A stretch of 64,000 bases of DNA from assembly GCF_002920535.1 (NCBI RefSeq), contig NZ_PQSS01000025.1, positions 1 through 64,000 on the forward strand. Direction: 5' to 3'. A model generated the notes under the pieces. The model was not told where the DNA came from, did no database searches, and worked only from the letters and a program-made list of their open reading frames with translations. Made by a program: the position numbers and the translations under genes. Source of the stretch: Streptomyces sp. Ru71. GTDB lineage: Bacteria; Actinomycetota; Actinomycetes; Streptomycetales; Streptomycetaceae. Shown one piece after another: positions 1 to 8,239 of this stretch (position 1 is the first letter of the stretch; each line of letters starts with the position of its first letter).

Positions 1-17
1 CCCACCCACCGGCCCAA

Positions 18-120
18 GGCGCTACACCAGCCACGACGCGACAGCGACGGGCCGCCGCAGGCATTTCAGGGGCGCGGGGAACTGCGCGAGCAACCACCCA
101 CACACCCGCAGACGAAAACG
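18..120 (+). repeat. interspersed intergenic repeat, copy 1
   Basis: About 100 bp in the non-coding lead of the window, centred on GGGGCGCGGGGAACTGCGCG. Close copies lie at 20886-20987 (opposite strand) and 61722-61823 (same strand). All three start with a GGCGCTAC-like block, pass through the same G-rich core and end in CCGCAGACGAnAAC. Such elements are common between Streptomyces genes; function unknown. The rest of bases 1-180 shows no gene. Confidence 0.8.
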
Positions 121-180
121 GCCCCTACAACACACCCACCCGCACCAAACCAACCCCCCGCCGCCGCCTAGGCTTCGGGC

Positions 181-912
181 ATGACCCACCCGCACGCCGC
201 GTCCCGCCCCACCCAAGCCGTCATCCTGGCCGGAGGCCAAGGCTCCCGGCTGCGCCCGTACACCGACGACCGCCCCAAGCCGATGGTCGAGATCCCCGGC
301 ACGGGCACGCCGATCATCGGCCACCAGCTGGCCTGGCTCGCCGACGAGGGCGTCACGGACGTCGTCATCTCCTGCGGCCACCTCGCCGAAGTGCTCCAGG
401 ACTGGCTCCAGTCGGCCGACCTCCCCGTACGCGTCACGACCGTCGTGGAGTCCGAGCCCCTCGGCCGCGGCGGCGGCCTGCGCTTCGCGGCCGCCCACCT
501 GCCGCACCCGGACCTCCCCTGGTACGCCACCAACGGCGACATCTGGACCCGCTTCTCGCTGCGCGAGATGGCCGACTTCCACACCGAGCGCGACGCGATG
601 GCCACCCTCGCCCTGGCCCGCCCCCGCATCCCCTGGGGCGCGGTGAAGACGGACGGGTTCGGTCACATCACCGACTTCATCGAGGCGCCCCCCTCCACCT
701 TCGAGATCAACGCGGGCGTCTACGTCTTCTCCCCCGCCTTCGCCGACCTCCTCCCGGAACGCGGCGACCACGAGCGCACCACGTTCCCGCACCTGGCCCG
801 CCAGCGCCGCCTGGCCGGCTTCCCGATCCCGCACGGCGCGTACTGGCGGGCTATCGACACGGCGAAGGACCTCACCGAGGCGGCGAAGGAACTGGCGTCC
901 TTGAGCCGCTGA
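181..912 (+). CDS. NDP-sugar nucleotidyltransferase family protein
   Basis: 243 aa, cytoplasmic. The protein opens with the nucleotidyltransferase signature: VILAGGQGSRLRP (residues 14-26) followed by RPKPMVEI, the nucleotide-binding loop and catalytic lysine region of sugar-1-phosphate nucleotidyltransferases. An NGDIW motif near residue 120 supplies the metal-binding aspartate. It should join NTP and a sugar-1-phosphate, but the sugar cannot be read from sequence. There is no C-terminal left-handed beta-helix, so it is the short single-domain type. It stands alone, convergent with the DoxX-like gene. The ATG at 181 follows a repeat-containing leader without a strong ribosome site, so the start is only moderately certain. 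Confidence 0.85.
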   Translation: MTHPHAASRPTQAVILAGGQGSRLRPYTDDRPKPMVEIPGTGTPIIGHQLAWLADEGVTDVVISCGHLAEVLQDWLQSADLPVRVTTVVESEPLGRGGGLRFAAAHLPHPDLPWYATNGDIWTRFSLREMADFHTERDAMATLALARPRIPWGAVKTDGFGHITDFIEAPPSTFEINAGVYVFSPAFADLLPERGDHERTTFPHLARQRRLAGFPIPHGAYWRAIDTAKDLTEAAKELASLSR

Positions 913-1075
913 AGACAACGAACCGCAAGACAACCAACCCCTGAACCACGACAAGGGGCCCCGCACCCCCAGGCGCAGGACCCCATCAACCACGAACGAC
1001 CGCCGGGCCGGCCGACAACAGGACCGAGGAACATTCAGCCGGTGGGCTTCCCGAGCAGCCCGCCCACCGGCTCCG

Positions 1076-2818
1076 TTACCCCAACAGGCCGCCCACAAGG
1101 CCGGACTGGTCGGAACCGGAACCCCCGGAGCCGGAGCCGCCGGAGCCGGAGCCACCGGAACCGCCCCCGCTGCCGGACCCGCCGGACGCGGTGCCCCCGG
1201 AGGTCGGCCCGGAGCTGGTGCTCGGCTCCTGACCGGCCGGGGAGGACTGCCGCGACGGCGCCTGCCCGGCGCTGCCCTGCGTCTGGCTGGGCCCACTGGT
1301 CGCCGTACCCGACGAACGCCGCGCGCCCGGCGTGCCGGCCTCGTGCGAGGGCCCCGCGGACGTCGCGCCCTGGGTCGGCGCGGTGGACGCGGACGGCGTG
1401 CGCCGCGCCGACGACCGGTCGTCGGGCTCCTGCGGAAGCGGCGAGCCGGGCAGCTCGTTGCGCGGGGCCTCCCCGGGCCCGGGCACGACCACCCGGTCGG
1501 CGTCGCGGACGGCACCGCCGAGCAGCGAGCCGACGAGCAGCGTGAGACCGGTGACGATCACGGTGATCAGCGCACCGCGGCGCAGCACATAGCGCCGCAG
1601 CTCCCAGATGTCGGAGCGCGGTCCGAGCCGCCGCCAGGCGCTCGCGGCGAGCCGGCCGTCGACGGAGTAGACGGGGGCGCCGGCGATGATCAGCGGCGAC
1701 CAGGCGGCGAGGTAGATGATGTCGGGGGCGTCGTAGGCGGGAACGGTCTTCCAGCTGACGGTGACGATGAGCGCGGCCGACAGCAGCGCGCCGACCACGG
1801 CCGCGACCCGCTGCCAGCAGCCCAGGACGGTCAGCACCCCGACCAGCACCTGGAGGAAGGCGATGACCAGCCCGGAGCCGACCGGGTGGTGCAGGGCGAA
1901 CTGGCGCAGCGGTTCGGCGACCTCCCAGGGGTGCAGGGTGTTGAGCCACTTGACCATGGAGCCGCGCTTGCCGCCGTCGAAGTAGACGGGGTCGCACAGC
2001 TTGCCCATGCCGGCGTAGATGGAGATGAAGCCGAGGAAGATGCGCAGCGGGAGCAGGACGACGCCGAGGTTCATGCGCCGGTGCGGGTAGTACGCGTGCC
2101 GCGCGGGATCGTCCCCGTGCCGCTTGCGCGCCCCGGACTCGTCACGCTGCTCCTGCTCGGCGTACCCGGGTCCGGGCCCGTATCCGGCGTATCCGTCCCC
2201 GGCCTCGCCCTCGTATCCGGCGGCCCCGTTCGCGTCCCCGTATCCGGGTTCGTCGTAGGCGCTGCCGACGGTGCGCATGGCGGGGAGCAGCCGGGTGCCG
2301 GCGCCCTCGTCGGAGGTGCGCTGGGCGCCGACGACGGGCGTCTCGACGGTCCGGTCCAGCTCGTCGTAGCCGAAGTCGTGGCCCGGGTGGCCCGGGTGGC
2401 CCGGCTCGACGCGGGGCAGCACCTGCGTGGCTCCGGCGTCGGCCGCCGACGGCTCGGCGTGGCCGACGCTGCCGGCCCGCACGGCCTGCAGGAGGCGGTG
2501 GGCGCCGGTGTCGTCGGGGGCGGACCTGCCGCTCCAGACGACGGGTCGGCGGCGGGCCCCGGCGGCCGTGTCGGCGGCGTGCGCGGCACCGGCGAGGGGC
2601 GCGCGGGCGGTGTCCTGGGTGGCGCTCACGTGCCGCGCGATCCGCGGGGATCTGGTGCGCACGGACGACGCACCCAGCTGCACGCGGAAGCTCGCGTGAG
2701 TGACGATGATCTGCGCCGGATCGCTCGGCACCTTCACCATGCTCAGCGCGGGAGCGTCGTCGAATCCCGACGAGCGGTCCCCCGTGGGTGTGCGGGGTGT
2801 TCTGGTGTCCACACTCAT
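1076..2818 (-). CDS. DoxX family membrane protein with long disordered flanks
   Basis: 580 aa. Residues 1-245 are hydrophilic and low-complexity (Gly/Tyr/Asp-rich). From Met249 there is a hydrophobic DoxX-like core of about five membrane segments (roughly 250-275, 310-330, 338-355, 365-380, 418-440). A Ser/Pro/Gly-rich tail follows, ending in repeated GGSGSG units. DoxX proteins are small membrane subunits linked to redox or sulfur metabolism, but the role of this long actinobacterial version is unknown. It is monocistronic, divergent from nothing and followed by a convergent gene. The Gly/Ser tail probably lies outside the membrane. Confidence 0.8.
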   Translation of the reverse strand: MSVDTRTPRTPTGDRSSGFDDAPALSMVKVPSDPAQIIVTHASFRVQLGASSVRTRSPRIARHVSATQDTARAPLAGAAHAADTAAGARRRPVVWSGRSAPDDTGAHRLLQAVRAGSVGHAEPSAADAGATQVLPRVEPGHPGHPGHDFGYDELDRTVETPVVGAQRTSDEGAGTRLLPAMRTVGSAYDEPGYGDANGAAGYEGEAGDGYAGYGPGPGYAEQEQRDESGARKRHGDDPARHAYYPHRRMNLGVVLLPLRIFLGFISIYAGMGKLCDPVYFDGGKRGSMVKWLNTLHPWEVAEPLRQFALHHPVGSGLVIAFLQVLVGVLTVLGCWQRVAAVVGALLSAALIVTVSWKTVPAYDAPDIIYLAAWSPLIIAGAPVYSVDGRLAASAWRRLGPRSDIWELRRYVLRRGALITVIVTGLTLLVGSLLGGAVRDADRVVVPGPGEAPRNELPGSPLPQEPDDRSSARRTPSASTAPTQGATSAGPSHEAGTPGARRSSGTATSGPSQTQGSAGQAPSRQSSPAGQEPSTSSGPTSGGTASGGSGSGGGSGGSGSGGSGSGGSGSDQSGLVGGLLG

Positions 2819-2935
2819 CTAACCGAGTGATGTGTGGTTAGGACACTGCCTTGACCGTGCGGATCTGTCCGGACCCCGTCAAGGTTGTCCCGATCGCCCG
2901 GAATCCCCCGTGTGGGGGACACCGGCGAACAGGCA

Positions 2936-3016
2936 TTCAGCCACGGCGCCGCGCCACAGGCCTTCAGACATGGCGCCGCACCGCAGGCCCTCAGCTACGG
3001 CGCCGCGCCGCCTCGT
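2936..3016. repeat. three 27-bp tandem repeats overlapping the rlmB 3' end
   Basis: Units at 2936-2962, 2963-2989 and 2990-3016 share the pattern YTCAGnYAyGGCGCCGCnCC. The third unit runs into the rlmB stop codon (2991-2993) and coding end. Read on the plus strand they would encode a 9-residue repeat (like SHGAAPQA), but no ribosome site supports translation there. Confidence 0.75.
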
Positions 3017-3932
3017 ACAGCACGATGCCCGCCGCGACACCGGCGTTCAGCGACTCGGCGCCACCCGGCATCGGGATGCGCACCCGGTAGTCGCAGGTCT
3101 CGCCGACGAGCCGGGACAGGCCCTTGCCCTCGCTGCCGACGACGACACACACCGGCCCGCCGAGCGCGTCCAGCTCACCGAGCTCGACGTCCCCGTCGGC
3201 GGCGAGGCCGACGACGATGATCCCGGCCTTCTTGTACGCCTCCAGCGCCCGCGTCAGATTGGTCGCCCGCGCCACGGGCGTGCGGGCGGCCGTACCGGCG
3301 GACGTCTTCCAGGCGCCGGCGGTCATCCCGGCCGCGCGCCGCTCGGGCACGACGACACCGTGCCCGCCGAAGGCGGAGACGGACCGCACGACCGCGCCGA
3401 GGTTGCGCGGGTCGGTCACACCGTCGAGGGCGACGATGAGCGGGTCCTCACCGTCGTCCGCCGCGGCGTCGGCGAGGTCCTCGGGGTGGGCGTACTCGTA
3501 CGGCGGGATCTGCAGCACGAGCCCCTGGTGGTTGAGCCCGTTGGTCATCCGGTCCAGCTCGGGACGCGGGGCCTCCATCAGGTTGATGCCACCGCGCTCG
3601 GCGGCGAGCTGCAGCGCCTCGCGCACCCGCTCGTCGTTGTCGATGAACTGCTGGACGTACAGCGTGGAGGCGGGCACGCCCTCACGCAGCGCCTCGACGA
3701 CCGGGTTGCGGCCGACGACCAGCTCGGAGGGGGACTTGCCGGCGCCCCGGCGCTGCGGCGCACGGCCCTGCGCGCGGCGGGCCTTCGCCTGGGCGGCACG
3801 CTGCTTGGCGTGGCCCTTGCGCATCTCGGCGGGCGGGGTCGGGCCCTTGCCCTCCAGGCCCCGGCGCCGCTTGCCGCCACTGCCGACCTGCGCGCCCTTC
3901 TTGCCGGACATGCGACGGTTGTTCGCGGCCAT
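2991..3932 (-). CDS. rlmB: 23S rRNA (guanosine-2'-O-)-methyltransferase RlmB
   Basis: 313 aa SPOUT/TrmH-family ribose methyltransferase, expected to methylate G2251 (E. coli numbering) of 23S rRNA with SAM. The first ~75 residues are a Lys/Arg/Gly-rich extension typical of actinobacterial members. A substrate-binding domain follows (GRNPVVEALREG). The knotted catalytic domain carries the three SPOUT motifs: NLGAVVRSVSAFG, VVGSEGKGLSRL and IPMPGGAESLNAGVA. The gene lies 85 bp downstream of cysS on the same strand, a conserved cysS-rlmB order in actinobacteria. The start is the ATG at 3932, giving MAANNRRMSGKKG. Confidence 0.93.
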   Translation of the reverse strand: MAANNRRMSGKKGAQVGSGGKRRRGLEGKGPTPPAEMRKGHAKQRAAQAKARRAQGRAPQRRGAGKSPSELVVGRNPVVEALREGVPASTLYVQQFIDNDERVREALQLAAERGGINLMEAPRPELDRMTNGLNHQGLVLQIPPYEYAHPEDLADAAADDGEDPLIVALDGVTDPRNLGAVVRSVSAFGGHGVVVPERRAAGMTAGAWKTSAGTAARTPVARATNLTRALEAYKKAGIIVVGLAADGDVELGELDALGGPVCVVVGSEGKGLSRLVGETCDYRVRIPMPGGAESLNAGVAAGIVLYEAARRRS

Positions 3933-4017
3933 GACCTACCTGTCTTCGTGATGCGTGGTGTACGTACGTCAGTGCAAGTGTGCCGCCCATGGCGACGGGC
4001 GGCACATTCGCGGTGTT

Positions 4018-5415
4018 CTAGCGGGCCCCGAGGCTCCAGCGCGGCCCCTGCGGGCTGTCCTCGATGACCAGCCCCGACTGCCCGAGCTGGTCCCGGATCG
4101 CGTCCGCGGTGGCCCAGTCCTTGCGGGCGCGAGCGGACTCACGCTGATCGAGGACGAGCCGTACGAGGCTGTCGACGACGCCGTGCAGGTCGTCGCCCCG
4201 GTCGTTCTCGCCCGCCCACTGCGCGTCGAGCGGGTCGAGCCCGAGGACGCCGAGCATCGCCCGCACCTCGGCGAGCCGCGCCACGGCGGCGTCCTTGTCG
4301 TCGGCGGCCAGGGCGCTGTTGCCCTGCCGGACCGTCGTGTGGATCACCGCGAGGGCCTGCGGGACGCCCAGGTCGTCGTCCATGGCCTCGGCGAAGGCGG
4401 GCGGCACCTCGGCGGCGGGCTCGACCTCGCCGGCCTTCTCCACCACCCGCTGCACGAAGCCCTCGATCCGGGCGAACGCGGACTCGGCCTCGCGCAGGGC
4501 GTCCTCGCTGTACTCGATGGTCGAGCGGTAGTGCGGGGTGCCCAGGTAGTACCGCAGCACGATGGGCCGCCACCGCTTGGCCATCTCCGACACGAGCACG
4601 CTGTTGCCGAGCGACTTCGACATCTTCTCGCCGCTCATGGTGACCCAGGCGTTGTGCACCCAGTACTGGGCGAAGTCGTCGCCGAACGCCTTGGCCTGGG
4701 CGATCTCGTTCTCGTGGTGCGGGAAGATCAGGTCGAGCCCGCCGCCGTGGATGTCGAAGGCGGAGCCCAGGTACTTGTGCGCCATGGCCGAGCACTCCAG
4801 GTGCCAGCCCGGACGCCCCCGGCCCCACGGCGTCTCCCAGTCGGGCTCGCCCGGCTTGGTGGCCTTCCACATCGCGAAGTCGCGCGGGTCGCGCTTGCCG
4901 GTGATGCCCTCCTCGGCAGGCTGGCGCATCTCGTCCAGGTCCTGCTTGGACAGCTCCAGGTACGAGGGCCAGGAGCGCACGTCGAAGTAGACGCTGCCGT
5001 CGGCCTCGTAGGCGTGCCCGCGTTCGATGAGGGTGCGCATCATCTCGACCATCTCGGTCACGTGCCCGGTGGCACGCGGCTCGTAGGTCGGCGGGAGGCA
5101 GCCGAGGGCGCTGTAGCCGTCGTTGAAGGCGCGCTCGTTCTCGTAACCGATCGACCACCAGGGCCGGTTCTGCTCATGGGCCTTGGCGATGATCTTGTCG
5201 TCGATGTCGGTGACGTTCCTGATGAACGTCACGTCGTAGCCGCGGTACTGAAACCAGCGGCGCATGATGTCGAAGTTCAGCCCGGAGCGGATGTGCCCGA
5301 TGTGCGGGGCCGCCTGCACGGTGGCGCCACACAGGTAGATCGAGACACAACCCGGCGTGAGCGGGGTGAAGTCACGGATCTGCCGGGCGCTGGTGTCGTA
5401 CAGGCGAATCGTCAC
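4018..5415 (-). CDS. cysS: cysteine--tRNA ligase
   Basis: 465 aa class I aminoacyl-tRNA synthetase that charges tRNA-Cys in the cytoplasm. It shows the zinc/cysteine-binding C29 in YLCGATV, the HIGH motif (His38-Ile-Gly-His41) and the KMSKS loop (Lys264 onward). The DALR-like C-terminal domain ends in the expected RWSLGAR. The GTG at 5415 (VTIRLYDTSAR) is preferred over an upstream ATG at 5466. The extra 17 residues of the longer form are not family-like, and 465 aa matches the usual length. The gene sits between ispF and rlmB on the same strand. Confidence 0.95.
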   Translation of the reverse strand: MTIRLYDTSARQIRDFTPLTPGCVSIYLCGATVQAAPHIGHIRSGLNFDIMRRWFQYRGYDVTFIRNVTDIDDKIIAKAHEQNRPWWSIGYENERAFNDGYSALGCLPPTYEPRATGHVTEMVEMMRTLIERGHAYEADGSVYFDVRSWPSYLELSKQDLDEMRQPAEEGITGKRDPRDFAMWKATKPGEPDWETPWGRGRPGWHLECSAMAHKYLGSAFDIHGGGLDLIFPHHENEIAQAKAFGDDFAQYWVHNAWVTMSGEKMSKSLGNSVLVSEMAKRWRPIVLRYYLGTPHYRSTIEYSEDALREAESAFARIEGFVQRVVEKAGEVEPAAEVPPAFAEAMDDDLGVPQALAVIHTTVRQGNSALAADDKDAAVARLAEVRAMLGVLGLDPLDAQWAGENDRGDDLHGVVDSLVRLVLDQRESARARKDWATADAIRDQLGQSGLVIEDSPQGPRWSLGAR

Positions 5416-5514
5416 GCATCCAGGGTAGTGGGCACGGACGAGTGCCTCGCGCCCTTGGGCCGACAAGGCACGGTTTCGTGACCTCGGGGCCGGCCGGCCC
5501 CGCGAACCGGCCGG

Positions 5515-6009
5515 TCAGCCCACCCGCACCACGAGTGCCGTCGCCACGGCCATGAGTCCTTCGTCCCGGCCGGGGAAGCCGAGCCCGTCCGTCGTCGCCC
5601 CGGAGACGGACACCGGCGCCCCCGCCGCCTCGGAGAGCACCTTCTCCGCCTCCGCCCGCCGCTTGCCGATCTTCGGCCGGGGGCCGACGACCTGCACCGC
5701 GACATTGCCGATCCGGAAGCCGGCGGCGCGCACGATCCGCGCCGCCTCCGTCAGCAGGGTGACACCGGACGCGCCGGACCACTCGGGCCGCCCGGTGCCG
5801 AAGTGCTGCCCCAGGTCACCGAGACCGGCGGCGGAGAACAGCGCGTTGCACGCCGCGTGCGCGACGACGTCCGCGTCGGAGTGGCCGGCCAGGCCGGGCC
5901 CCTCGCCCTCCCACTTCAGCCCGCCGCACCACAGCTCGCGGCCGTCCTCGAAGGCGTGGATGTCGGTGCCGATGCCGACCTGCGGGAGCACCACGTCCTC
6001 AGAACCCAT
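5515..6009 (-). CDS. ispF: 2-C-methyl-D-erythritol 2,4-cyclodiphosphate synthase
   Basis: 164 aa. It catalyses the fifth step of the MEP isoprenoid pathway, cyclising CDP-ME 2-phosphate to MEcPP with release of CMP. The N-terminal GIGTDIHAFEDG carries the metal-binding Asp and His, and GHSDADVVAHA carries the third metal ligand (His) and the substrate loop. The C-terminal ATTTDGLGFPGRDEG matches the family. The start overlaps the end of ispD by 11 bp, so the two are translationally coupled, as is common in actinobacteria. The product is a trimeric cytoplasmic enzyme. Confidence 0.95.
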   Translation of the reverse strand: MGSEDVVLPQVGIGTDIHAFEDGRELWCGGLKWEGEGPGLAGHSDADVVAHAACNALFSAAGLGDLGQHFGTGRPEWSGASGVTLLTEAARIVRAAGFRIGNVAVQVVGPRPKIGKRRAEAEKVLSEAAGAPVSVSGATTDGLGFPGRDEGLMAVATALVVRVG

Positions 6010-6751
6010 CGTTCAGCCTCCTGCGCGCGAGCACGGCCTCCGCCAGGACCAGGTCCAGCGGCCGCGTCACCTTGAACGCCTCCTCGTGGCCCGGCACCAC
6101 CACGACCCGCTCGCCGAGCCGCTCGACCATGCCGGCGTCGTCGGTGACGTCGTCCGTGACGGTCTCGTGCGCCCGCACCAGCGTGGCCCGCTCGAAGCCC
6201 TGCGGGGTCTGCACGGCCCGCAGCCGCGCCCGCTCCGGCGTGGCCAGAACCGGCTCCGGCTCGCCCGCCTCGGCGGCCGGTTCGACCTCCTTGACGGTGT
6301 CCGCGAGCGGCAGCGCGGGAACCACGGCGACCGCGCCCTCGCGCACGGCCTCGATCACCGCGTCCACGGTGTCGACGGGAACCAGCGGCCGCGCGGCGTC
6401 GTGCACCAGCACGATGTCGTACTCGGGCGGCAGCGCCTCAAGACCCAGCCTGACCGATTCCTGACGGGTCTGTCCGCCGGGCACCACGACGAAATCCGTG
6501 CGCTCGGGCAGCGCGTGCGCGTCGAGCAGGCTCTTGACCTCGCCCGCCCCGTCCGGCGGGGCCACCACGACGACGAGGGAGACGAAACGGGACGCCGCCA
6601 TGGCGCGCACCGCGTGCACCAGCATGGGCGTGCCGCTCAGCGCGCGCAGTGCCTTGGGGGCGCCCGGCCCCAGACGCACGCCACGCCCGGCGGCCGGAAT
6701 CACCACAGCCGTGCGTGGTTCGGTGATCGAAGGACGCGATACCTCAGACAT
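5999..6751 (-). CDS. ispD: 2-C-methyl-D-erythritol 4-phosphate cytidylyltransferase
   Basis: 250 aa. It transfers CMP from CTP to MEP, the third step of the MEP pathway. The N-terminal VVIPAAGRGVRLGPGAPKAL is the nucleotide-binding glycine loop with the catalytic Arg and Lys. VHDAARPLVP is the second family signature, and AVQTPQGF with DDAGMVE completes the active site. It is co-directional with carD 316 bp upstream and overlaps ispF downstream. About 20 non-conserved residues precede the core, so a slightly internal start is possible. Confidence 0.95.
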   Translation of the reverse strand: MSEVSRPSITEPRTAVVIPAAGRGVRLGPGAPKALRALSGTPMLVHAVRAMAASRFVSLVVVVAPPDGAGEVKSLLDAHALPERTDFVVVPGGQTRQESVRLGLEALPPEYDIVLVHDAARPLVPVDTVDAVIEAVREGAVAVVPALPLADTVKEVEPAAEAGEPEPVLATPERARLRAVQTPQGFERATLVRAHETVTDDVTDDAGMVERLGERVVVVPGHEEAFKVTRPLDLVLAEAVLARRRLNDGF

Positions 6752-7067
6752 CGGTTCCTGTCAGGTTTGTGTGCTCGGCCCGGGTGGGTATGGCCTCACC
6801 GTGCCGGGCGCGCGACGCTCTGACCGGACCCTTCCGTGACCCTGGTCGGGCGGGCAGCCCGGGCCCGGCACCGCGGCAGCGGGGGTTCCCCGTGTACGGC
6901 AGGACGGCTTGGACGGCAGTGGCGTCACGTGCGCGGATACGAAACGTACGGATGCGTAGCGTACGCAGCGGTGGATACGAACATGCCGCAGCGCCCGGCG
7001 ACAGCTGTTGCGTCATCGGGCACCGCGGCATTTCACACCGTGCTGAACTGAGGCGGACGGGGCCGCG
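6752..7067. other. ispD-carD intergenic region, no gene seen
   Basis: 316 bp without a supported gene. Around 6930-6985 the octamer-like word CGTACG and close variants recur (GATACGAAACGTACG, GCGTAGCGTACGC), which could pair into a weak hairpin upstream of ispD. An open frame on the minus strand here has no ribosome site and biased Arg content, so it was not called. Confidence 0.5.
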
Positions 7068-7550
7068 TCAGGAAGCGAGAACCTCGTCGAGGAGGGCCTC
7101 GGCCTTGTCCTCGTTCGTGTTCTCCGCGAGGGCGAGTTCGCTCACCAGGATCTGGCGTGCCTTGGCGAGCATGCGCTTCTCACCCGCGGAGAGTCCGCGC
7201 TCGCGCTCACGACGCCACAGGTCACGCACGACTTCCGCGACCTTGATGACATCGCCGGAGGCGAGCTTCTCCAGATTTGCCTTGTAGCGACGGGACCAGT
7301 TCGTGGGCTCCTCGGCGTACGGCGCGCGCAGCACCTCGAAGACCCGGTCGAGCCCGTCCTGACCGACCACATCACGTACGCCGACGAACTCCGCATTGTC
7401 CGCTGGCACACGTACCGTCAGGTCACCCTGGGCGACCTTCAGCACCAAGTAGGTCTTGTCCACGCCTTTGATCTGGCGAGTTTCGATGGCCTCGATCAGC
7501 GCGGCCCCGTGATGGGGATAGACCACGGTGTCGCCAACCTTGAACGTCAT
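7068..7550 (-). CDS. carD: CarD/CdnL-family RNA polymerase-binding transcription factor
   Basis: 160 aa. The N-terminal half (MTFKVGDTVVYPHHGAALIE...) is the Tudor-like RNA polymerase interaction domain shared with TRCF and binds the beta subunit. The helical C-terminal half contains the Trp region (DLWRRERERGLSAGEKRML) that contacts the promoter -10 edge. Actinobacterial CarD stabilises open complexes at housekeeping and rRNA promoters. It is monocistronic, with a GAAGGGG ribosome site nine bases before the ATG. It is transcribed towards ispD-ispF, a widely conserved neighbourhood. Confidence 0.93.
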   Translation of the reverse strand: MTFKVGDTVVYPHHGAALIEAIETRQIKGVDKTYLVLKVAQGDLTVRVPADNAEFVGVRDVVGQDGLDRVFEVLRAPYAEEPTNWSRRYKANLEKLASGDVIKVAEVVRDLWRRERERGLSAGEKRMLAKARQILVSELALAENTNEDKAEALLDEVLAS

Positions 7551-7846
7551 GTGACAGGTACCCCTTCCGTGGCTATCCAGGGTAACACGGATACGGCGTC
7601 TTCTGAATGGCGTTTTCGCAGGTCAGGGCATATCTCGGGGCTTGACAACAGCGACGGGGACGTGCTGCGCGGGGCGACCGGAGGCAGGTATTCGCAGGTG
7701 GGAGCCGCTTCTCGGGGCGCCTGAAACACGCCCGTCACAGCCTTCGGGGGCCTCCTGCGGAGGGCCGAACATCACAAAATGTCCGGTTCCAAGCGTGCGA
7801 CTTCCGCTACTCCGTTCGGCCCCATGGAGACGGTTACGAGTCGAAT

Positions 7847-7938
7847 CCGGAATTGATCACGCCGTACCGGGAAGCGCGCGGCAAGCGCTCTCGAACCGAT
7901 CAGGAAGGGGCCGGCTCATCGGGTGTGATCAATTCCGG
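7847..7938. promoter_or_regulatory. paired inverted 14-bp sites
   Basis: CCGGAATTGATCAC at 7847-7860 and its exact reverse complement at 7925-7938 are separated by 64 bp. Each holds a TGATCA core. The spacing suits two operator sites bound by one regulator with DNA looping, or a long-stem RNA. Both are inference. Confidence 0.5.
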
Positions 7939-8043
7939 TGACGGCCGTGCATTCTTCACGGAAAATTCGCCGACCGGAGTGACGGAGACCTGCGACGACT
8001 TATGTGAATGGCGGACGAAGCGAGTGGTCAATGTGACTGGTGA

Positions 8044-8062
8044 GTCAGTTGTGGCAACTGAC
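8044..8062. promoter_or_regulatory. 19-bp dyad upstream of the lipoprotein gene
   Basis: GTCAGTTG-TGG-CAACTGAC is a perfect inverted repeat with 8-bp arms, about 180 bp before the GTG start at 8240. It looks like an operator for a dimeric regulator. The arms lack the GC content and position of a terminator. Confidence 0.45.
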
Positions 8063-8239
8063 GGCCGAAGGGGCCCCGGTCACCCCCTGTGCGGGTACCG
8101 CCTGCTGAGCGATCCGGGGGTTCGGGGGAGGGTCGGGTGCGGCTGCGTGGGAACGGCTCGGTAACCTAAGCCCGCTGACTGACCCTTAGGGCGGCTTTAC
8201 AAGGAAAGCTGCCCCTGCGTTCAAGGAGTTGCCGCCGCC

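Larger units (their letters stand above)
7551..8239. other. long divergent control region between carD and the lipoprotein gene
   Basis: About 690 bp with no supported gene. It must hold the promoters of carD (minus) and the lipoprotein gene (plus). It contains a perfect 14-bp inverted repeat, CCGGAATTGATCAC (7847-7860) and GTGATCAATTCCGG (7925-7938), 64 bp apart. It also contains a 19-bp dyad GTCAGTTGTGGCAACTGAC (8044-8062). Base composition is less GC-rich than in the flanking genes. Confidence 0.6.

Noticed and set aside
22..1515. Long antisense open frame across the nucleotidyltransferase gene
   Set aside because: Low-complexity Arg/Pro/Gly translation typical of the wrong frame in high-GC coding DNA.
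2851..3220. Plus-strand frames encoding a 9-residue repeat over the rlmB end
   Set aside because: Mostly antisense to rlmB, no ribosome site; explained by the 27-bp DNA repeat.
6744..7031. Minus-strand open frame of ~95 codons between ispD and carD
   Set aside because: No ribosome site, biased composition and overlap with the ispD start; likely chance in GC-rich DNA.
7642..7647. TTGACA as a -35 box for a plus-strand promoter
   Set aside because: No matching -10 hexamer at 16-19 bp and no gene close downstream.
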